A DNA stretch of 37,335 nucleotides from Rhodopseudomonas sp. AAP120 (GCF_001295845.1 NZ_LJIC01000040.1:1-37335), one strand, 5' to 3'. Counted from the stretch's first letter, positions 8,241 to 18,129 are shown. The notes: a model not told the origin generated them from the sequence alone. Numbers and translations: made by a program.

Positions 8241-8744
8241 CTACGCCCAAACCTCCCCGGCAGTCGCGAGGTCGAGCTTCGACGCCAGCGCATTCAGCGC
8301 TACCTGATGCACGACGCCGGTCGGCGCGGTGCACAGATCGCCGACCACCTTGACGCGCAAGCGATCGGCGGCGCGCGATAGCGCGGTGAACACCACGCAG
8401 TTCTGCGTCATCATGCCGGCGATCAGCAGTTCGTCGATCCCATTCAGATGGGTCGCGAGGTCGGTGTCCTGAAACGCATCGGCGACATGCTTGGTGACGA
8501 TCGGCGCACCGCCGGCCGCGGCGAGAATAGCGGGGCGGATCGCGACGCCGGCGCTGCCGGCGACGAACGGCCCGGCAGGCGCGGTGGAGACGTGCTGAAC
8601 CAGAATGACGCGATCGCCGGCGGCGCGTGCCTTGCCGATCGCCGCGACGAGACGCGCTTCCGTCTCCTCGGCCTGCCACAGCGGCAAGGCGCCGCCGGCG
8701 AAGTAGTCGTTCTGAATGTCGATGACGAGAAGTGCGCGTGCCAT
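8241..8744 (-). CDS. Isochorismatase-like cysteine hydrolase
   Basis: A 167-residue single-domain hydrolase of the isochorismatase/nicotinamidase superfamily. The catalytic triad is visible: Asp9 in LLVIDIQNDYF, Lys85 in PIVTKHVADAF, and Cys116 in GMMTQNCVVFTA. The cis-peptide segment just before the cysteine is also typical. Known relatives hydrolyse nicotinamide, isochorismate, carbamoyl compounds or ureas; the substrate cannot be read here. The start at 8744 has AAGGAG seven to eight bases upstream. It is divergent from the GlxA-type regulator with 103 bp between starts, so that regulator is the obvious candidate controller. Confidence 0.88.
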   Translation of the reverse strand: MARALLVIDIQNDYFAGGALPLWQAEETEARLVAAIGKARAAGDRVILVQHVSTAPAGPFVAGSAGVAIRPAILAAAGGAPIVTKHVADAFQDTDLATHLNGIDELLIAGMMTQNCVVFTALSRAADRLRVKVVGDLCTAPTGVVHQVALNALASKLDLATAGEVWA

Positions 8745-8847
8745 TGGTCTCTCCTTTGGCTCCTCGGCCGAAACACCCTCTCCCTCTAGGCCGCCGCATC
8801 GCCACGGATCAGTGGCCTGATAGACATTATTCGGCTAAATTGGGCCA

Positions 8848-9783
8848 ATGCGGCTCGCCATTCTCGCTTACGATCAGATCAGTCCTTTCATGCTGTCGAC
8901 ACCGCTCGCGGTTTTCGGCGAGCCGTTTCTCGCGGGCGGACATCGCGTCGACGTCTGCGCGGCTCAGCAGAGGTTTTCCGCAACCGGAGGTCTCACCATC
9001 GAAGCGCCATTGCCGCTCGCGGCAGCGCGTGAGGCCGACGTCGTCATTCTGCCGGGCTGGCGTGACGCCGATGAACCCATGCCCGCCGCAATCATTTCCG
9101 AGCTCCGCGCCGCGGAGGCGCGCGGCGCGATGGTGGTCGGACTCTGCCTCGGCGCGTTCGGCCTCGCGGAAGCCGGCCTGCTCGACGGTCGCCGTGCTAC
9201 GACGCATTGGGCGCGTGTCGAGAGCTTCGCGGCGCGCTATCCGCAAGTCTCGGTCGATCCGGGCGCGCTGTTCGTCGACGAAGGACAGGTTCTCACGTCG
9301 GCCGGCATCGCCTCGGGTCTCGATTGCTGCCTGCATCTGCTCGGCCGGATCTCGGGCACGGCCGAAGCCAACCGCGTCGCACGCCATCTTGTCGTCGCGC
9401 CGCAGCGCGCGGGTGAACAGCCGCAACTGATCGCACGCCCCGCGATCGGCTCGTCCGCCGATCGCAGGATCACCGATGTTCTGGAACAGCTGCGCGCCGA
9501 TCCGGCGTCCGCGCCGTCGCTCGATGAGTTAGCGCTGCGTGCCGGCATGAGCCGCCGCAGCCTCACCCGGCACATCCGTGCGCGAACCGGCGGCAATCTC
9601 GGCGACTGGCTGCGCCGCGTCCGGCTCGCGCGGGCGCAGGACCTGCTCGCCGGCGGCGCGCGCGGGCTCGAGGATGTCGCGGCGCGTTGCGGCTTTCCGG
9701 ATGCGGCCGCGCTACGCACGGCATTCCGCACCGAGCTGGGGGTCACACCGCGGCAATGGCTGGCGCGGCAGCGGCTGGACTGA
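8848..9783 (+). CDS. GlxA-family transcriptional regulator (DJ-1/PfpI plus AraC HTH)
   Basis: A 311-residue regulator with an N-terminal DJ-1/PfpI-like domain (about 1-185) and a C-terminal AraC-type double helix-turn-helix domain (about 205-308). Cys100 in VVGLCLGAFGLAEAGLL occupies the nucleophile-elbow position, and THW (around 119) is a typical accompanying motif. The DNA-binding part shows LDELALRAGMSRRSLTRHI and the AraC-signature segment DVAARCGFPDAAALRTAFRTELG. Such regulators usually sense a metabolite and activate catabolic genes. Divergent arrangement with the isochorismatase-like gene makes that the probable target. Its stop codon is two bases from that of the convergent histidine kinase gene. 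Confidence 0.9.
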   Translation: MRLAILAYDQISPFMLSTPLAVFGEPFLAGGHRVDVCAAQQRFSATGGLTIEAPLPLAAAREADVVILPGWRDADEPMPAAIISELRAAEARGAMVVGLCLGAFGLAEAGLLDGRRATTHWARVESFAARYPQVSVDPGALFVDEGQVLTSAGIASGLDCCLHLLGRISGTAEANRVARHLVVAPQRAGEQPQLIARPAIGSSADRRITDVLEQLRADPASAPSLDELALRAGMSRRSLTRHIRARTGGNLGDWLRRVRLARAQDLLAGGARGLEDVAARCGFPDAAALRTAFRTELGVTPRQWLARQRLD

Positions 9784-9785
9784 AG

Positions 9786-10886
9786 CTAATTCGGCGCGGG
9801 CGTTGGCGCGGCGTCGAAGGAGAGCGTGAACCAGGTGCCCTGGCCGCGGATCGTCTTCGCATTGAAGGCGACGTTGCGGGCGTTCTCTTTCAGCGTCTGC
9901 AGGATCAGCGCGCCGAGCTTGCGCGGCGACGGCCACTCCAGCCCTTCCGGCAGGCCAACGCCGTCGTCCGACACCACCACCGAGACGCGGCCCGCCTCGA
10001 CGCTGCAGATCACCTTGATGCGGCCGCCGCTGCGGCCGACGAAAGCGTATTTCAGCGCGTTGGTGAGCATCTCGTTGACCAGCAGCCCGGCCGGCATCGC
10101 GATGTTGACCGACAGCGGGCAGTACACCGTAGACACCTCATAGGCGACTTCGTCGCGGCCGTTGGCCTGCATCACCGCCTCGGTGACGTCAGACAGATAC
10201 TGCCCGAGATCGATGTCGTTGCCGCCGGCATTCTCGGCCGAGAGGATCCGGTACAGCGCGGTCAGCGCATCGATCCGGCTGGCGAGCCGCGCCAGCGCCA
10301 CGGTCTCGCCCTCGGCGGCGGAGCGCGCCTCGAGCCGCACCAGCGCGGTGACGAGTTGAAGGTTGTTCTTCACGCGGTGCTGCAGCTCACGCATCAGCGT
10401 GTCGCGCTCGCGGATCTGGGTCTCGAACCGTTCGATCTGGGCGCGCTCGCGGCCGCCGACATCGACCAGCGCGGCGATCCGGAAACTCTCGAGACCGTCC
10501 TCGCTCTCGATCACCGAAGCATAGGCCTGGACGATCAGCACGCGGTCCGATGGCGCCAGCGGCCGGAACACGCCGAGAAAATCCTCGCCGACGCGGATCG
10601 CGGCGCCGAGCGTCCTGGCGGGATCGTCTTCGCTGACCAGCGTATCGAGGCAGGTCCAGCTCTGGCCTTCGACATCGGCGGGCGACAGTTCGAGCAGCGC
10701 TTCGAAAGCCTTGTTGATATAGGCGATGCGCTGCGCGTCGGCGCTGCCGCGCGACACCGCGACGGCGACCGGGACATTGTCGAGCAGATGCTTGTAGCGG
10801 TCGTTTTCGATCGCGACCGCAATCTCCGACGAGCCTAAAATTCCGTCGACGCCCTGCGACGACGGCACCCCTTCGTCAGCGCTCAT
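9786..10886 (-). CDS. Soluble PAS sensor histidine kinase, HisKA_2 type
   Basis: A 366-residue cytoplasmic kinase without membrane segments. A PAS-like domain spans about 28-145 (RYKHLLDNVPVAVAV, IAYINKAFEALLELSP). The HisKA_2 phosphoacceptor box RELQHRVKNNLQLV has His170. The HATPase domain has the N box LLVNEMLTNALKYAF (Asn276) and the G1 box SDDGVGLPEG (307-314). Kinases with this H-box often use short or single-domain response regulators, and some act in the general stress response. No response regulator is adjacent, so it is an orphan. The gene lies 77 bp downstream of gatA on the same strand and could be co-transcribed with it. It converges on the GlxA-type gene with a two-base gap. Confidence 0.9.
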   Translation of the reverse strand: MSADEGVPSSQGVDGILGSSEIAVAIENDRYKHLLDNVPVAVAVSRGSADAQRIAYINKAFEALLELSPADVEGQSWTCLDTLVSEDDPARTLGAAIRVGEDFLGVFRPLAPSDRVLIVQAYASVIESEDGLESFRIAALVDVGGRERAQIERFETQIRERDTLMRELQHRVKNNLQLVTALVRLEARSAAEGETVALARLASRIDALTALYRILSAENAGGNDIDLGQYLSDVTEAVMQANGRDEVAYEVSTVYCPLSVNIAMPAGLLVNEMLTNALKYAFVGRSGGRIKVICSVEAGRVSVVVSDDGVGLPEGLEWPSPRKLGALILQTLKENARNVAFNAKTIRGQGTWFTLSFDAAPTPAPN

Positions 10887-10963
10887 TCAACAAATCCTGC
10901 CCACGGTCAGCATGGCCGCAGCGCGGAAGAAACGCAACGCAAAAGCGGTGCGCGGGCAGACGC

Positions 10964-12442
10964 TCACGCCCACCACTTCTGCGGCGTGAAGCGTCCGGCG
11001 GATTGTTCGATCACCTCGCCGAGCGAGAACAGCGTCTCCTCGTCGAACGGCCGGCCGATCAGTTGCAGGCCGAGCGGCAGACCCTGCGCGTCGCTGCCGG
11101 CCGGAACCGCGATGCCGGGAAGACCGGCCATGTTCACCGTGACGGTGAAGATGTCGTTCAGATACATCTCGACCGGATCGGCGCCGCCCTTCTCGCCGAT
11201 GCCGAACGCTGCCGACGGCGTCGCCGGGGTCAGGATCGCCGAGACGCCCTGCGCAAAGCACTGCTCGAAGTCGCGCTTGATCAGGGTGCGGACCTTCTGG
11301 GCGCGCAGATAATAGGCGTCGTAATAGCCGGCCGACAGCACGTAGGTGCCGATCATGATTCGGCGCTTGACCTCGGCGCCGAAGCCGGCGGCGCGGGTCG
11401 CCTCATACATCTCGACGATGTTGCGGCCATTGACGCGCGCGCCATAGCGAACGCCGTCGTAGCGGGCGAGGTTCGACGAGGCTTCGGCCGGCGCGACGAT
11501 GTAATAGGCCGGCAGCGCGTATTTGGTGTGCGGCAGCGACACCTCGACGAGCTCGGCGCCCGCGGCCTTCAGCCACTCGGCGCCCTGCGACCACAGCTTC
11601 TCGATCTCGGCCGGCATGCCGTCGAGCCGATACTCCTTCGGGATGCCGATCTTCATGCCCTTGACCGAGCCGCCGACCGCGGCTTCGTAGTTCGGCACCG
11701 GGCGATCGACCGAGGTGGTGTCCTTCGGATCATGGCCGGCCATCGAGCGCAGCAGGATCGCGCTGTCACGCACCGTGCGGGCGATCGGGCCGGCCTGGTC
11801 GAGCGACGAGGCGAACGCCACGATGCCCCAGCGCGAGCAGCGGCCGTAGGTCGGCTTGATGCCGACCGTGCCGGTGAACGCCGCAGGCTGGCGGATCGAA
11901 CCGCCGGTGTCGGTCGCGGTGGCGCCGAGGCACAGGCCGGCGGCAACCGCCGCAGCTGAACCGCCCGACGAGCCGCCCGGCACCAGTTGCGCATCCGAGC
12001 CGGCGCGGCGCCACGGATTGACCACCGGGCCGAAGCACGAAGTCTCGTTCGACGAGCCCATCGCGAATTCGTCGTTGTTGAGCTTGCCGAGCAACACCGC
12101 GCCGTCGCGCCACAGCTGCGTCGTCACCGTCGACTCGTAGGTCGGCTTGAAGTCGCCGAGGATTTTCGAGCACGCCGTGGTCCGGGTGCCTTTGGTGGCG
12201 AACAGATCCTTGATGCCGAGCGGGATGCCGGCCAGCGGCCCGCCCTCGCCCTTGGCGATCTGCGCATCCGCCGCCTGCGCCATCTGGCGCGCCTCGTCCG
12301 GCGTCTCGACCACATAGGCGTTGAGCACGCGCGCCGCCTCGATCGCGTTCAGATGCGCGTCGGTCAGTTCGACCGCGGTAAAAGACTTGGCGGCGAGCCC
12401 TTCACGGGCCTCGGCGAGCGTCAGCGATGTCAGGTCGGTCAT
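10964..12442 (-). CDS. gatA: Asp-tRNA(Asn)/Glu-tRNA(Gln) amidotransferase subunit A
   Basis: The 492-residue glutaminase subunit of GatCAB, which releases ammonia from glutamine or asparagine for GatB. The amidase-signature catalytic residues are present: Lys78 in [10 protein letters not shown], the serine pair in [13 protein letters not shown] (158-159), and nucleophile Ser182 in [10 protein letters not shown]. Length and C-terminus (RFTPQKWWA) are normal. The ATG at 12442 begins family sequence ([16 protein letters not shown]). No strong ribosome site precedes it. The frame stays open 39 bases upstream, but that part is not conserved-looking. A BrnT/BrnA pair on the other strand separates it from gatC, so it needs its own promoter in the 195-bp gap at 12443-12637. 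Confidence 0.97.
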   Translation of the reverse strand: MTDLTSLTLAEAREGLAAKSFTAVELTDAHLNAIEAARVLNAYVVETPDEARQMAQAADAQIAKGEGGPLAGIPLGIKDLFATKGTRTTACSKILGDFKPTYESTVTTQLWRDGAVLLGKLNNDEFAMGSSNETSCFGPVVNPWRRAGSDAQLVPGGSSGGSAAAVAAGLCLGATATDTGGSIRQPAAFTGTVGIKPTYGRCSRWGIVAFASSLDQAGPIARTVRDSAILLRSMAGHDPKDTTSVDRPVPNYEAAVGGSVKGMKIGIPKEYRLDGMPAEIEKLWSQGAEWLKAAGAELVEVSLPHTKYALPAYYIVAPAEASSNLARYDGVRYGARVNGRNIVEMYEATRAAGFGAEVKRRIMIGTYVLSAGYYDAYYLRAQKVRTLIKRDFEQCFAQGVSAILTPATPSAAFGIGEKGGADPVEMYLNDIFTVTVNMAGLPGIAVPAGSDAQGLPLGLQLIGRPFDEETLFSLGEVIEQSAGRFTPQKWWA

Positions 12443-12604
12443 GTCGGATCGGTCACGGGTTCGAAGCACGCCTGGAGTCAAAGCCGGCGCCAGGCCGTCA
12501 CGGGCGCCGCGGATCGTGCGGCTCGGTTGTAGCGCTGGCTAGCACAGGGCCTTCGACAATTGAAGCGATTGTGGCGGTCCGGCCGGCGCGACTAGATTCA
12601 GCCA

Positions 12605-12634
12605 TTGACCACAATATTATTGTAGTTACATAAT
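12605..12634 (+). promoter_or_regulatory. brnTA promoter with embedded palindromic operator
   Basis: TTGACC (12605-12610) and CATAAT (12629-12634), each five of six to consensus, are separated by 18 bp. The 13-bp perfect palindrome ACAATATTATTGT (12611-12623) fills most of that spacer. BrnA antitoxins are known to repress their own operon, so this is a likely BrnA or BrnTA site. The expected transcription start falls at or within a few bases of the brnT ATG (12638), implying a leaderless mRNA. Confidence 0.6.
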
Positions 12635-12637
12635 TCC

Positions 12638-12925
12638 ATGGCGATCACCTTCGATCCGGCAAAGCGGGATTGGACACGGCGGCATCGCGGTCTCGACTTT
12701 GCGACCGATGCCGCAGCGGCGTTTGCCAAGCGCACCGTGACCAAGCTCGACGATCGCTTCGACTACGGCGAGAGCCGCTACATCACCGCCGGCTACGTCG
12801 GGTCAAGGATGGTCGTGATAGTGTGGACGCCTCGAGGCAGCGACCGCCACGTGATTTCGATGAGGTACTGTCATGCCAAGGAAGAAGTCCGCTGGACCGC
12901 CCTCCTTCGGGAAGCCTTTGACTGA
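12638..12925 (+). CDS. brnT: BrnT-family ribonuclease toxin
   Basis: A 95-residue BrnT toxin, a small RNase-fold protein of type II toxin-antitoxin systems that cuts RNA and slows growth. It shows the family layout: ITFDPAKRDWTRRHRGLDF at the N-terminus, a central strand pair (YITAGYVGSRMVVIVWTPRG), and the C-terminal basic motif HVISMRYCHAKEEVRW. The ATG at 12638 has no ribosome site and sits just after the predicted promoter, suggesting leaderless translation. The last 53 bases overlap the start of brnA in another frame. The pair lies on the opposite strand between gatC and gatA, a sign of insertion into an older cluster. Confidence 0.9.
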   Translation: MAITFDPAKRDWTRRHRGLDFATDAAAAFAKRTVTKLDDRFDYGESRYITAGYVGSRMVVIVWTPRGSDRHVISMRYCHAKEEVRWTALLREAFD

Positions 12926-13157
12926 CGATCCGGACGATGCGCCCGAACTGCTCGATGAATTCTTCCGCAGCGGAGAGGTTCGGGTCGGCGACCAGGTCGT
13001 CCGTCGCGGCCGGCCGCCGCTTGGCGCGCAGCCGAAGAGTTCGGTGACACTGCGGCTCGACGCAGACGTGCTGGACGCATATCGGGCGCTGGGGCGCGGC
13101 TGGCAGTCGCAGATCAATGCCGACCTGCGCAAGGTGCGCAAGTTGAAGAAGGCCTGA
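12873..13157 (+). CDS. brnA: BrnA-family antitoxin
   Basis: A 94-residue antitoxin that neutralises BrnT and represses the operon. The N-terminal part is acidic (DDPDDAPELLDEFFRSGEV). The C-terminal DNA-binding part is typical of BrnA: SSVTLRLDADVLDAYRALGRGWQSQIN, then a basic end KVRKLKKA. The start at 12873 lies within brnT with GAGG seven bases upstream, so translation of the two genes is linked. Its stop is three bases from the stop of the convergent small gene at 13161-13367, leaving no room for a terminator. Operator: see 12605-12634. Confidence 0.9.
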   Translation: MPRKKSAGPPSFGKPLTDDPDDAPELLDEFFRSGEVRVGDQVVRRGRPPLGAQPKSSVTLRLDADVLDAYRALGRGWQSQINADLRKVRKLKKA

Positions 13158-13160
13158 GGC

Positions 13161-13367
13161 CTATTTGTTGATCGGGCTGCAGAAGAACGGCGACAGCGTC
13201 TTGTCGTTCTCGGGCGCGTCGCGGCTCTTCTTGTCGGCGGCCTGCAAGCCGTCGAGCACCGCGTTGATCGCGCTGTCCTGATCGACGACCTTGCCCTTGC
13301 GCTCCATGGCGTCGAGGTAGTCCATATAGGCCTGATAGGCCTTCTCGTCGTCGCACAGCAGGCACAT
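13161..13367 (-). CDS. Small conserved-looking hypothetical protein with CxxC
   Basis: A 68-residue soluble protein beginning MCLLCDDEKAYQAYMDYLDAMERKG. Cys2 and Cys5 form an N-terminal CxxC. The rest is a charged helix-rich stretch with a Lys/Asp-rich middle and an end FFCSPINK carrying a third cysteine. I do not recognise the family. It lies 13 bp downstream of gatC on the same strand and so is probably co-transcribed. AGGA lies eight bases before the ATG. Metal binding by the cysteines is possible but unproven. Confidence 0.7.
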   Translation of the reverse strand: MCLLCDDEKAYQAYMDYLDAMERKGKVVDQDSAINAVLDGLQAADKKSRDAPENDKTLSPFFCSPINK

Positions 13368-13380
13368 CGGCGCGTTCCTG

Positions 13381-14828
<1,448 letters not shown>

Positions 14829-14913
14829 GATCGACACTCACGATGAAAGGATGAGGAGACGGCGCGCGCCGTTGCGGGCCTGCGCCGCTGTAGCACAGCG
14901 GCGGGGCGGCCCG

Positions 14914-15150
14914 CTATGCCGCGTCGGACGCAGCCGGACGCAACTTCAGCAGGAACCGGCGCAGCGCGATCCCGGCCCATACCGCGGTGATCAGGCCGAG
15001 CGGCCAGACGCCGTGCAGGAAGCAGGAAATCGCCCCGAGCCCGCAGGCGATCGCGAACACCAGGACGAACCAAACGCTGTGATCCTCCAGCGCGTAGCTC
15101 AGCACCATCACGGCGACCGCGGCCAATCCGATCCAACCGAGCGCGTCCAT
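14914..15150 (-). CDS. Small inner-membrane protein, CBU_0592-like
   Basis: A 78-residue hydrophobic protein with about three membrane helices (roughly 5-20, 26-46 and 48-67) and a basic C-terminal tail (RRFLLKLRP). The pattern GWIGLAAVAVMVLSYAL followed by CFLHGVWPLGLITAVWAGIAL resembles the small CBU_0592-type membrane domain, which has no known function. The ATG at 15150 has GGAGAG directly upstream with tight spacing. The frame stays open far upstream without family sequence. Its start faces ruvX with 172 bp between them. Confidence 0.65.
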   Translation of the reverse strand: MDALGWIGLAAVAVMVLSYALEDHSVWFVLVFAIACGLGAISCFLHGVWPLGLITAVWAGIALRRFLLKLRPAASDAA

Positions 15151-15322
15151 CTCTCCAACCTGTCCGAGCCGTCCAGTCCGGGTGCTATCTCGCAACGATC
15201 GCCCCCTGCGCGCAAGCGTGTTGTGACCTGCTTCGGATCGATCCGAGCGCGCCGCCCCGCTTCGACCAAAGCCGCCCCGGCCCGCGCCTTTGCGCGATCG
15301 CCCCCGCGTGCTATGCGGCGGC

Positions 15323-15805
15323 ATGCCTGCTCTCATTCTCCCGCTGATCGAAGCCGCCGCGCATTGGCCGGCACGCGGCACCCTGCTCGGCCTCGACCTC
15401 GGCACCAAGACGATCGGCGTCGCCGGCTGCGATCCGGACCGCAAGGTCGCGACCGGTATCGAAACCGTGGCCCGCAAGGCGTTCACGGCCGACGCGCAGC
15501 GGCTGCTGGTGCTCGCCGCCGAGCGCGCGGCCTGTGGCTTCGTGCTCGGCCTGCCGCTCAACATGGACGGCAGCGAAGGCCCGCGCGCGCAATCGACCCG
15601 CGCCTTCGCGCGCAATTTCTCCCGCCTGACCGAACTGCCGATCGGACTGTGGGACGAGCGGCTGTCGACCGCCGCGGTCGAGCGCGAACTGATCGCCAAC
15701 GACGTCAGCCGCGCCAAGCGCGCTAAGGTGATCGACGAACACGCCGCGATCTATATTCTGCAGGGCGCGCTCGACCGGCTCGCCGCGCTCGGCCGCGCCG
15801 GCTGA
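15323..15805 (+). CDS. ruvX: RuvX/YqgF-family Holliday junction resolvase-like nuclease
   Basis: A 160-residue RNase H-like nuclease. YqgF proteins act in pre-16S rRNA 5' maturation and are also annotated as putative Holliday junction resolvases. Motifs are GLDLGTKTIGVAGCD with the first catalytic Asp, FVLGLPLNMDGSEGPRA, LPIGLWDERLSTAAVER, and the C-terminal acidic motif VIDEHAAIYILQGALD. The ATG at 15323 is the best start by family length; ribosome-site support is weak and the frame extends 33 bases up. It is followed by the YchJ-like gene after 42 bp. Confidence 0.92.
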   Translation: MPALILPLIEAAAHWPARGTLLGLDLGTKTIGVAGCDPDRKVATGIETVARKAFTADAQRLLVLAAERAACGFVLGLPLNMDGSEGPRAQSTRAFARNFSRLTELPIGLWDERLSTAAVERELIANDVSRAKRAKVIDEHAAIYILQGALDRLAALGRAG

Positions 15806-15847
15806 TCGCGCCGCCGCGTCGACAAAGGCGATGATGGTGTCTTTGCA

Positions 15848-16234
15848 ATGAACTGCGTCTGTGGATCGGGCAAAGCCTACGACGACTGCTGCGGCCCCCT
15901 GCTCGCGCGAACGCGGCCGGCGCTGGGGCCGGAAGCGCTGATGCGCTCGCGCTACGCCGCCTACGTTCTGAAGGACTTCGACTACATCGTCGAAACCACC
16001 GATCCCGACACGACCGATTTGTTCGACCACGACGCCAACCGCGCCTGGCTCGAGCAGTCGTCGTTCCTCGGCCTGCAGGTGCTGAGCAGCTCGGAAAAAG
16101 GCAGCCGCGGCACCGTCGAATTCATCGCCCGCTATCAACGCGGCAACGGGCCGGAGCAAATGCACCACGAACGTTCGCAATTCCGCAAGCATCGCGGCAA
16201 GTGGTACTTCTCGGAACGCGAGGCGGTCGACTAA
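15848..16234 (+). CDS. YchJ/UPF0225-family protein with SEC-C motif
   Basis: A 128-residue protein with an N-terminal SEC-C zinc motif (CVCGSGKAYDDCCGP; Cys3, Cys5, Cys14, Cys15). The YchJ-like central domain follows: MRSRYAAYVLKDFDYIVETTDP, and later VEFIARYQRGN, HHERSQFRKHRGKWYF. It is shorter than the E. coli YchJ because there is no second C-terminal SEC-C motif. The function is unknown; SEC-C modules bind zinc and contact proteins. It probably shares a transcript with ruvX. A palindromic repeat begins 19 bp after the stop. Confidence 0.88.
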   Translation: MNCVCGSGKAYDDCCGPLLARTRPALGPEALMRSRYAAYVLKDFDYIVETTDPDTTDLFDHDANRAWLEQSSFLGLQVLSSSEKGSRGTVEFIARYQRGNGPEQMHHERSQFRKHRGKWYFSEREAVD

Positions 16235-16253
16235 GCCCCCGCCCTCACCTCGC

Positions 16254-16333
16254 CGTCATTGCGAGGAGCGCAGCGACGAAGCAATCCAGCGCCGTGCATG
16301 GAGCTGGATTGCTTCGCTGCGCTCGCAATGACG
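16254..16333. repeat. Palindromic repeat, CGTCATTGCGAG family
   Basis: The arms CGTCATTGCGAGGAGCGCAG and its near-complement ending CGCTCGCAATGACG enclose paired GCAATCCAG/CTGGATTGC segments. The same family occurs at 23335-23422 and 24101-24211. The element lies between the 3' ends of the convergent YchJ-like and AidB-like genes. Confidence 0.85.
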
Positions 16334-16355
16334 GGGAGAGTTCGTGCTAATGACT

Positions 16356-16446
16356 CGTCATGGCCGGGCTTGTCCCGGCCACCCACGTCTTGGCATAATG
16401 TCTCGCCCGTAAGGCGTCGATGCCCGCGACAAGCGCGGGCATGACG
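16356..16446. repeat. Palindromic repeat, CGTCATGGCCGGGC / GCGGGCATGACG family
   Basis: The element has two different terminal hairpins: GGCCGGG-CTTGT-CCCGGCC at the left and GCCCGCG-ACAA-GCGCGGGC at the right, both bounded by CGTCAT/ATGACG. It is the only complete copy of the family in the window. Partial copies form both window ends (1-22 and 37276-37335). Confidence 0.85.
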
Positions 16447-16482
16447 GGGATAGTTCGAGCCCGAAAGCGGGCCGGCTTCGAA

Positions 16483-18129
16483 CTACTCCGGCAGCGCCCG
16501 TGCCAGCAAACTCCGCGCCTGTTCGGCGGTGAGGTCGGCGGCCCCGTACATCATCGCCGGCTCCGGCGTCAGCCGCGTTCGGGCGAACAGTTCGGCGTGC
16601 GGGGGGTGGATTTCGTTGAGGGCGGAGGCGGCGGCGAGTTTGGCGAGGGTTTCGACCGCGAGCCGCGCGGTACGCTCGTTGTCGACCTGCAGCAACGCGC
16701 GGGCGACCAGGCTCGCGGCCGCCGGACCGCCGGTCAGCGCGGCGGTGTCCTGAATCAAGATCTGCAGCACTTCGGTGCCGGCATTGGTCTCGCTCGACAT
16801 CGCGCGCAGCACGTCGAGGCACATCACGTTGCCGGAGCCTTCCCAGATCGCATTGACGGGAGCTTCCCGATAGTGCCGCGCCAGAATGCCTTCCTCGACG
16901 TAACCATTGCCGCCGAGGCACTCCATCGCTTCGTACAGGAACGGCGGCGCGGATTTGCAGATCCAGTACTTCACCGCCGGCGTCATCAGCCGCATGTAGG
17001 CGGCTTCGTGATGATCGTGCGGCGCCTGATCGAAGGCGCGGCACAGCCGCATCACCAGCGCCACGGACGCCTCGACCTGCAGCGCCATGTCGGCCAGCAC
17101 CGACTGCATCAGCGAGTGATCGACCAGGTGCTTCTGGAACACGCTGCGATGCCGCGCGTGATGCAGCGCATGCGCGAGGCCGGATCGCATCAGCCCGGCG
17201 GAGGCGATCGCGCAATCTTGCCGCGTCAGTTGCACCATCTGGATGATGGTGCGGATGCCGCGGCCCGGCTCGCCGACCGGCAGCGCATAGGCGCCGGTGA
17301 ATTCGACCTCGGACGACGCGTTGGAGCGATTGCCGAGCTTGTCTTTCAGGCGCTGGAAATGGATCTCGTTGATCGAGCCGTCCGGCTTGAAGCGCGGCAT
17401 GAAGAAGCAGGTGAGCCCCTCCTCGGCCTGCGCCAGCACCAGGAAGGCGTCGCACATCGGCGCCGACATGAACCATTTGTGGCCGATGATGCGATAGGCG
17501 TCGCCATCGCGGATCGCGCGGGTGGCGTTGGTCCGCACGTCGGTGCCGCCCTGCTTCTCGGTCATGCCCATGCCGATGCTCATGCCGCGCTTCTCCGGCC
17601 ACGGCACGAACGACGAGTCGTAGCGCTTGGTGCTCAGCACCGGCATCACCTGCGCCAGCAGATCCGGCTGCGCGGCGAGCGCCGCCACCGAGGCGCGCGT
17701 CATCGTCACCGGGCACAGATGCCCGGTCTCGACCTGCGCAGCCATGTAGAACTTGGCGGCGCGCGCCACTTCGGACGAGCCGCCGGCGGAATGGCCGTGC
17801 GCGTCCCAGGTCGAATTGTGGATGCCGGCGTGAAAGCTCTCCTGCATCAGCTCGTGATACGTCGGATGAAACTCGACCTGATCGCGGCGGACGCCCTTCG
17901 CGTCGAACGTCTTCAGCCGTGGCGAATGCTCGTTGGCGAGCCGGCCGCGCTCGGCCATATGGGCCGAGCCCCAGGTCCGGCCGAAGGCTTCGAGCTCGAC
18001 ATGCGCGTGGCCGGCATTGTTGAACGTCACCGCCTCGACCAGCGGCCGGTCGGCGCCGAACAGATCGACGTCTTCGAACGCCGGCGACTGATTGAAGACC
18101 TCGTGGGTCGCGAAAGACGGCTGCGTCAT
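16483..18129 (-). CDS. aidB: AidB-like acyl-CoA dehydrogenase
   Basis: A 548-residue flavoprotein of the acyl-CoA dehydrogenase superfamily. Length and motifs match the AidB branch, whose E. coli member binds DNA and is induced by alkylating agents. Marks are the N-terminal QSPAFEDVDLFGADRPL, MTEKQGGTDVRTN (FAD/substrate loop), the strand with GHKWFMSAPMCDAFLVLAQ, and CLGGNGYVEEGILARHYREAPVNAIWEGSGNVMCLDVLRA with the conserved glutamate. Whether it acts on acyl-CoA, guards DNA, or both cannot be read. The gene is a single unit, convergent with the YchJ-like gene across two repeat elements. Confidence 0.88.
   Translation of the reverse strand: MTQPSFATHEVFNQSPAFEDVDLFGADRPLVEAVTFNNAGHAHVELEAFGRTWGSAHMAERGRLANEHSPRLKTFDAKGVRRDQVEFHPTYHELMQESFHAGIHNSTWDAHGHSAGGSSEVARAAKFYMAAQVETGHLCPVTMTRASVAALAAQPDLLAQVMPVLSTKRYDSSFVPWPEKRGMSIGMGMTEKQGGTDVRTNATRAIRDGDAYRIIGHKWFMSAPMCDAFLVLAQAEEGLTCFFMPRFKPDGSINEIHFQRLKDKLGNRSNASSEVEFTGAYALPVGEPGRGIRTIIQMVQLTRQDCAIASAGLMRSGLAHALHHARHRSVFQKHLVDHSLMQSVLADMALQVEASVALVMRLCRAFDQAPHDHHEAAYMRLMTPAVKYWICKSAPPFLYEAMECLGGNGYVEEGILARHYREAPVNAIWEGSGNVMCLDVLRAMSSETNAGTEVLQILIQDTAALTGGPAAASLVARALLQVDNERTARLAVETLAKLAAASALNEIHPPHAELFARTRLTPEPAMMYGAADLTAEQARSLLARALPE

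Noticed and set aside
12440-12500. GGGTTCGAAGC sequence resembling a tRNA T-arm
   Set aside because: No matching acceptor, D or anticodon stems could be found around it.
16254-16446. Clustered palindromes as a CRISPR array or insertion-sequence ends
   Set aside because: There are no regularly spaced repeats with unique spacers and no transposase gene; the units are self-complementary REP-like elements.
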